DNA of 19,197 nucleotides from JBCFBK01 sp038562555. GTDB taxonomy: Bacteria > Bacteroidota > Bacteroidia > Bacteroidales > Prolixibacteraceae. The translations under genes and the position numbers were made by a program. The notes below the pieces were generated by a model. The model was not told where the DNA came from. It was given only the letters and a program-made list of their open reading frames with translations, and searched no databases. Positions within the stretch are counted from its first letter, which is position 1. Each line of letters starts with the position of its first letter. Shown here piece by piece: positions 15,854 to 19,197 of the stretch. Location: NCBI GenBank assembly GCA_038562555.1, contig JBCFBK010000075.1, positions 1 through 19,197 on the forward strand. The letters run 5' to 3'.

Positions 15854-17989
15854 ATGATACTGAAAAAAACATTCCTGCTTTCTTTCGTTGTTTTGGCTGT
15901 TACGGCACAAGCCCAAAAGGATGAGTTCATCCTTCTGAAGAATGCTTTCCTGGAACGGCAGTTTTCGGTGAAAAACGGAGCGTTTTTTACCAGCAGCTTT
16001 CGGAACCTGCTCACCGGTAAGGATTACAGCCGCGAGGGTTCGGAGGAATTTTATCTTACGCTTGGCGGACAGGCTGTTGCCGGAGCAGGGCAGGCGGCAT
16101 CGTTCGGCTATGCCGGCCATTCGCTTCAGAAAAAAGAACCCGGCGTTCAGCAGCTCTCGGTCAGGCTCAAAGGCCGCAACGGCAGTCCGGCCCAAATGCT
16201 GGAGGTAGAACTGATTTACTGGTTATATGATGAATTCCCCGTGGTGCGCAAGCAACTCAGGATCACCAACCGGGGATCTGAAGCCGTTGCAATCGAAAAC
16301 CTGGAAGTTGAACGGCTGAACCTGGTGCCGGTAAATACGCAGCAAACGGATATTTACAGCGAATACGGCACCCGTCTCACCTGGCGCCCGTTTGTCGGCA
16401 ACCACCACGACGCGGCCGTCTATGTGTGTCATGTGTTTGACAAGGAAGGCTTTATTCTGGGAAATGAAGCGCCCAGCGTGCTGAAACGCACCGAGCTGTA
16501 CACGTTCAACGACCGCATTTCGGTCGGAACAACAAAAACGGACGATCATTATCCGTTCAAACGGTGGATTGCCCCGGGTGAAACCTTTTTCAGTCCCAAA
16601 GCCTTCATTTGCCTGGTGAAAGCACCTACCGGGGATGCGGCTTTTGAAGGCCCGTTTGCCGATTTTGTCCGGACCCGGCTGGGCGTTAAACTTTTTGAAC
16701 GGGAGGAAATACCCTTTGCCTTTTACAATACCTGGTTCCCGTTCCGCACCAACCTGAGCGACACCCTGCTGTATAAGGTAGCCGACGGACTGGCAGGCAC
16801 CGGCGTCGACTTGCTCATCATCGACGACGGCTGGCAGGCCAACTTCGGCGACTGGGAAGCCGATCCGAAAAAATTTCCCGACGGACTAAAACCGGTTTGC
16901 GACGATATCGTTAAAAAAGGCATGCGACCCGGTCTGTGGCTCTCTTTGGCCACGGTAAGCGAAAACAGCCGGGTATTCCGGGAGCATCCCGAATGTGCCG
17001 TGCTGGGCAAAGACGGCAAACCCGCTTACCTGCATACCAACGGGAAAGGGAAATACACCATGTCGATGGGATCGGGTTATTACGACTATATCCTTCAGAA
17101 AATAAAAAATCTGGTAAAGGAAAACAGCCTGGCCTACCTCAAACTTGACTTTGCCATCGCCAACTCGGCCTATGTGCTCGACTATGAACGCAAAGGCGAT
17201 TACGGCGGCTTTGAGCACAAAACGTACCGCGACCGGGCCAGCTCCTATTACGGGATCTATGAAAAAACCATGCAGTTTTTCGATGAGTTGCACCAGACCT
17301 TCCCCGACCTGCTGATTGACTGTACCTATGAGGTGTGGGGGGAATATTACATCAACGATTTTGCCTTGCTCGAACATGCCGACTACGACTGGCTGACCAA
17401 CTACGAGGCCGACCCGCCCGAGGGTCCCGTCAGCATCCGCCAGATGGCATACGACCGGGCAAGGGTCATCCCGGCGGCCACCAACCTGATCGGTAACCAG
17501 CAAATGTATACCACCGGTGCGAATACCGCCATTACCAAACACTACAAGTACACCTATTTGTCACTGGCATCGAGTAAACCCATCCTGGTAGGCGACCCCC
17601 GGTCGTTCCCCGAAGAGGCCAAAGCCTGGTACGCCAAATGGAACAACTGGTTTAAAGAGATGGACCGGAAGTACCAGTTTACCCGCTTCAGTCAGGGATT
17701 TGAGGTGTTTCCCCGGCCAAACCTCATCAACTGGGACGGCTGCTACAAGTTCAATAAAGAGAGCGAGGGCGGTGTGCTGTTCTTTTACCGGAACGGATCG
17801 CCCGAGCCGACCCGCACCTTCCAAATGCCGCTGGTCAATGCCGGATCGACTTATCGTTTGTATGACCCCGAAGACGGTAAAATATTTGGAAGATATACAG
17901 GCCGGGAACTTTTGGAAAAAGGAATAACAATCACCATTCCCAATCAATATGAAGCAAAGGTGTTGGGAATTGAAAAGATAAACCATTAA
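15854..17989 (+). CDS. Glycoside hydrolase family 36-like alpha-galactosidase (melibiase)
   Basis: A 711-residue exported enzyme that should release terminal alpha-galactose from oligosaccharides. The signal peptide ends about residue 20 (TAQA before QKDEF) with no lipobox, so it is probably periplasmic. The N-terminal beta-supersandwich (about 22-285) is followed by a TIM barrel beginning near PFAFYNTWFPFRTNLSD. It contains the melibiase hallmark LLIIDDGWQANFGDWEADPK (Asp324-Asp325-Gly326-Trp327), then FPDGLKPVCDDIVKKGMRPG. The nucleophile is Asp432 in YLKLDFAI; the acid/base is likely Asp510 or Asp512 in EHADYDWLTN. The C-terminal beta domain ends at EAKVLGIEKINH. The length matches GH36. 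It starts 12 bases after the GH31 gene, so the two are almost certainly co-expressed. Base composition falls sharply in the last roughly 110 bases. Other sugars such as N-acetylgalactosamine cannot be excluded. Confidence 0.9.
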   Translation: MILKKTFLLSFVVLAVTAQAQKDEFILLKNAFLERQFSVKNGAFFTSSFRNLLTGKDYSREGSEEFYLTLGGQAVAGAGQAASFGYAGHSLQKKEPGVQQLSVRLKGRNGSPAQMLEVELIYWLYDEFPVVRKQLRITNRGSEAVAIENLEVERLNLVPVNTQQTDIYSEYGTRLTWRPFVGNHHDAAVYVCHVFDKEGFILGNEAPSVLKRTELYTFNDRISVGTTKTDDHYPFKRWIAPGETFFSPKAFICLVKAPTGDAAFEGPFADFVRTRLGVKLFEREEIPFAFYNTWFPFRTNLSDTLLYKVADGLAGTGVDLLIIDDGWQANFGDWEADPKKFPDGLKPVCDDIVKKGMRPGLWLSLATVSENSRVFREHPECAVLGKDGKPAYLHTNGKGKYTMSMGSGYYDYILQKIKNLVKENSLAYLKLDFAIANSAYVLDYERKGDYGGFEHKTYRDRASSYYGIYEKTMQFFDELHQTFPDLLIDCTYEVWGEYYINDFALLEHADYDWLTNYEADPPEGPVSIRQMAYDRARVIPAATNLIGNQQMYTTGANTAITKHYKYTYLSLASSKPILVGDPRSFPEEAKAWYAKWNNWFKEMDRKYQFTRFSQGFEVFPRPNLINWDGCYKFNKESEGGVLFFYRNGSPEPTRTFQMPLVNAGSTYRLYDPEDGKIFGRYTGRELLEKGITITIPNQYEAKVLGIEKINH

Positions 17990-18013
17990 AATGAAAAACA
18001 TAATGAAATAGCC

Positions 18014-18100
18014 ATGTGTGCAAAGCCCGCACAAACCGAAAATGAATTGACCAAAGGGAAATCCGCGAAGCGAATAAATGGCTGTTCCATGAGTACGTAA
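18014..18100 (+). CDS. Possible 28-codon small ORF or conserved spacer element
   Basis: ATG at 18014 opens a frame of 28 codons to TAA at 18098, beginning MCAKPAQTENELTKGK and rich in Lys, Ser and Thr, with two Cys. It sits alone in the 144-base gap between the GH36 and phosphoesterase genes. No hydrophobic helix or known motif is seen. It could be a real small protein, a chance ORF, or part of a repeated spacer element; I do not assign a function. Confidence 0.2.
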   Translation: MCAKPAQTENELTKGKSAKRINGCSMST

Positions 18101-18133
18101 CAAAGTTTAATAGTAGAAATAAAATTTATACGA

Positions 18134-19126
18134 ATGAAACCATCCCACTTTTTAAAATTAAATGTGAAAAAACTGGCGGCCTGCGTTTTGCTGTTGCTGG
18201 CTTTTTCGGCCTGCTCCGTAAAACCGTTTAAACTGATCCTGCTGCCCGATACTCAAACCTATTCCAGGCTGCATCCTGAAATATTTTATGCACAAACCGA
18301 ATGGATTGCCGGAAATGCCGACAGTGTGGCCTTCGTTTTGCACCAGGGAGATATCACCGACGACAATGTGGATCGACAGTGGCAGGTGGCACAAACGGCG
18401 CTGACCATGCTCGATGGTAAAGTGCCGTATACCGTTGTTCCCGGCAATCACGACATGGGTGAGAAAATTGCCGATACCCGGAATACCAGCCTGTTCAATC
18501 AATACTTCCCCTATGAGAAATACAGCAAAATGAATGGCTTTGGCGGGGCATTCGAAGCAGGAAAGATGGAGAATGTCTGGCACACCTTTAAGGCAGGAGG
18601 TGAAAAATGGCTGATCCTTTCGCTTGAGTTCGGTCCCCGCAACAGGGTGCTGGATTGGGCAAACAAGGTGGTTGAAGGTCATCCGCGCCATAAAGTCATC
18701 GTCAACACGCATGCTTACATGTATTCCGATGATACCCGCATGGGCGAAGGCGACGACTGGATCCCACAGGTTTACGGGCTGGCAAAGCACGCCACGGGCG
18801 GGGACGCCGTGAATAACGGGGATCAGATCTGGGAAAAACTGATCAGCCGCCATCCGAACATGTTCTTTGTGTTCAGCGGACATGTTTTGCATGACGGCAC
18901 CGGGACGCTTGTCAGCGAAGGTGTATACGGAAACAAGGTTTACCAGATGCTGGCAAACTACCAGGGAGGAGTTGACGGATCAGAAAAGGGAGGAAACGGT
19001 TTCCTGCGCATACTCACCATCGATCGGTCAAAAAAACGGATTTCAGTTACGACATACTCCCCCTATATCAATCAATATAAATCGGGAAGCGATCAACAAT
19101 TCAGTTTCGACGGGGTTGACTTTTGA
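18134..19126 (+). CDS. Calcineurin-like metallophosphoesterase, lipoprotein
   Basis: A 330-residue member of the two-metal calcineurin-like phosphoesterase fold. The signal peptide has lipobox LAFSAC with Cys27 lipidated; the following SVKPF lacks the acidic residues of the surface-export signal, so a periplasm-facing anchor is more likely. Metal-binding motifs in order: LPDTQTYS (Asp39, Gln41 where many members have His), HQGDITDD (Asp73), PGNHDMG (Asn105, His106, Asp107), NTHAYMY (His193) and FSGHVLHDG (His250, His253). All core ligands are therefore present and the enzyme should be active. Family members hydrolyse phosphomono- or diesters; the substrate cannot be named. It starts 144 bases after the GH36 gene in the same direction, ends 71 bases before the window edge, and could belong to the same transcript or start a new one. 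Confidence 0.9.
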   Translation: MKPSHFLKLNVKKLAACVLLLLAFSACSVKPFKLILLPDTQTYSRLHPEIFYAQTEWIAGNADSVAFVLHQGDITDDNVDRQWQVAQTALTMLDGKVPYTVVPGNHDMGEKIADTRNTSLFNQYFPYEKYSKMNGFGGAFEAGKMENVWHTFKAGGEKWLILSLEFGPRNRVLDWANKVVEGHPRHKVIVNTHAYMYSDDTRMGEGDDWIPQVYGLAKHATGGDAVNNGDQIWEKLISRHPNMFFVFSGHVLHDGTGTLVSEGVYGNKVYQMLANYQGGVDGSEKGGNGFLRILTIDRSKKRISVTTYSPYINQYKSGSDQQFSFDGVDF

Positions 19127-19197
19127 TTGCCTTTAAAATGGTTCGGCTGTAATCATCCGTATAGCCAGGTGAATCGTAGTTGGTTCATGTTAACTCA

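Noticed and set aside
18017..18033. Possible hairpin TGTGC/GCACA after the GH36-like gene
   Set aside because: Only 5 bp with no T tract; expected by chance.
18158..18892. Minus-strand open frame of 244 codons opposite the phosphoesterase gene
   Set aside because: The plus-strand frame has all metallophosphoesterase motifs; the reverse frame has none.

Overview
The window looks like a polysaccharide utilization locus (PUL) of a Bacteroidota (Bacteroidetes) bacterium. The evidence is a SusC/SusD pair, an ECF sigma factor with a FecR-type anti-sigma, a DUF3823 surface lipoprotein, a promoter matching the TTTG-N19-TAnnTTTG Bacteroidetes consensus, and several exported glycoside hydrolases. The SusC N-terminus (long leader, then an STN domain) resembles that of Marinilabiliales/Prolixibacteraceae, but the genus cannot be fixed from this sequence alone. 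All supported genes lie on the + strand. No tRNA, rRNA, CRISPR array or insertion sequence is visible.

Layout. Bases 3-2972 hold the 3' part of a GH2-family hydrolase that runs off the left edge. A clear promoter (3035-3065) then leads into an ECF sigma factor (3091-3681) and a FecR-like anti-sigma factor (3755-4774). A perfect 9-bp hairpin (4790-4814) separates these from susC (4869-8303), susD (8317-10149) and a DUF3823 lipoprotein (10174-10860). A structured 144-base spacer follows, with two mutually exclusive pairings. Then come an 803-residue TIM-barrel protein with alpha-galactosidase-like features and a discoidin-like domain (11005-13416), a 226-base spacer rich in CAGT/ACTG repeats, a GH31 enzyme (13643-15841), a GH36-type alpha-galactosidase-like enzyme 12 bases later (15854-17989), an AT-rich spacer with a possible 28-codon ORF, and a calcineurin-like phosphoesterase lipoprotein (18134-19126).

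How the genes may work together (inference). Surface SusD and the DUF3823 protein would capture a glycan and SusC would import it using TonB. The STN domain of SusC would report ligand through FecR to release the sigma factor and raise PUL expression. The three hydrolases after the DUF3823 gene have signal peptides without a lipobox and so are probably periplasmic. Two carry alpha-galactosidase-like features and one is GH31, so an alpha-galactoside-decorated oligosaccharide, possibly with beta-linkages for the GH2 enzyme, is a reasonable substrate guess. No endo-acting depolymerase is seen, so one may lie outside the window.

The most interesting points are the divergent 803-residue enzyme, the GH31 with a non-standard acid/base region, the phosphoesterase in a sugar locus, and the structured spacers at 4790, 10882 and 13545.
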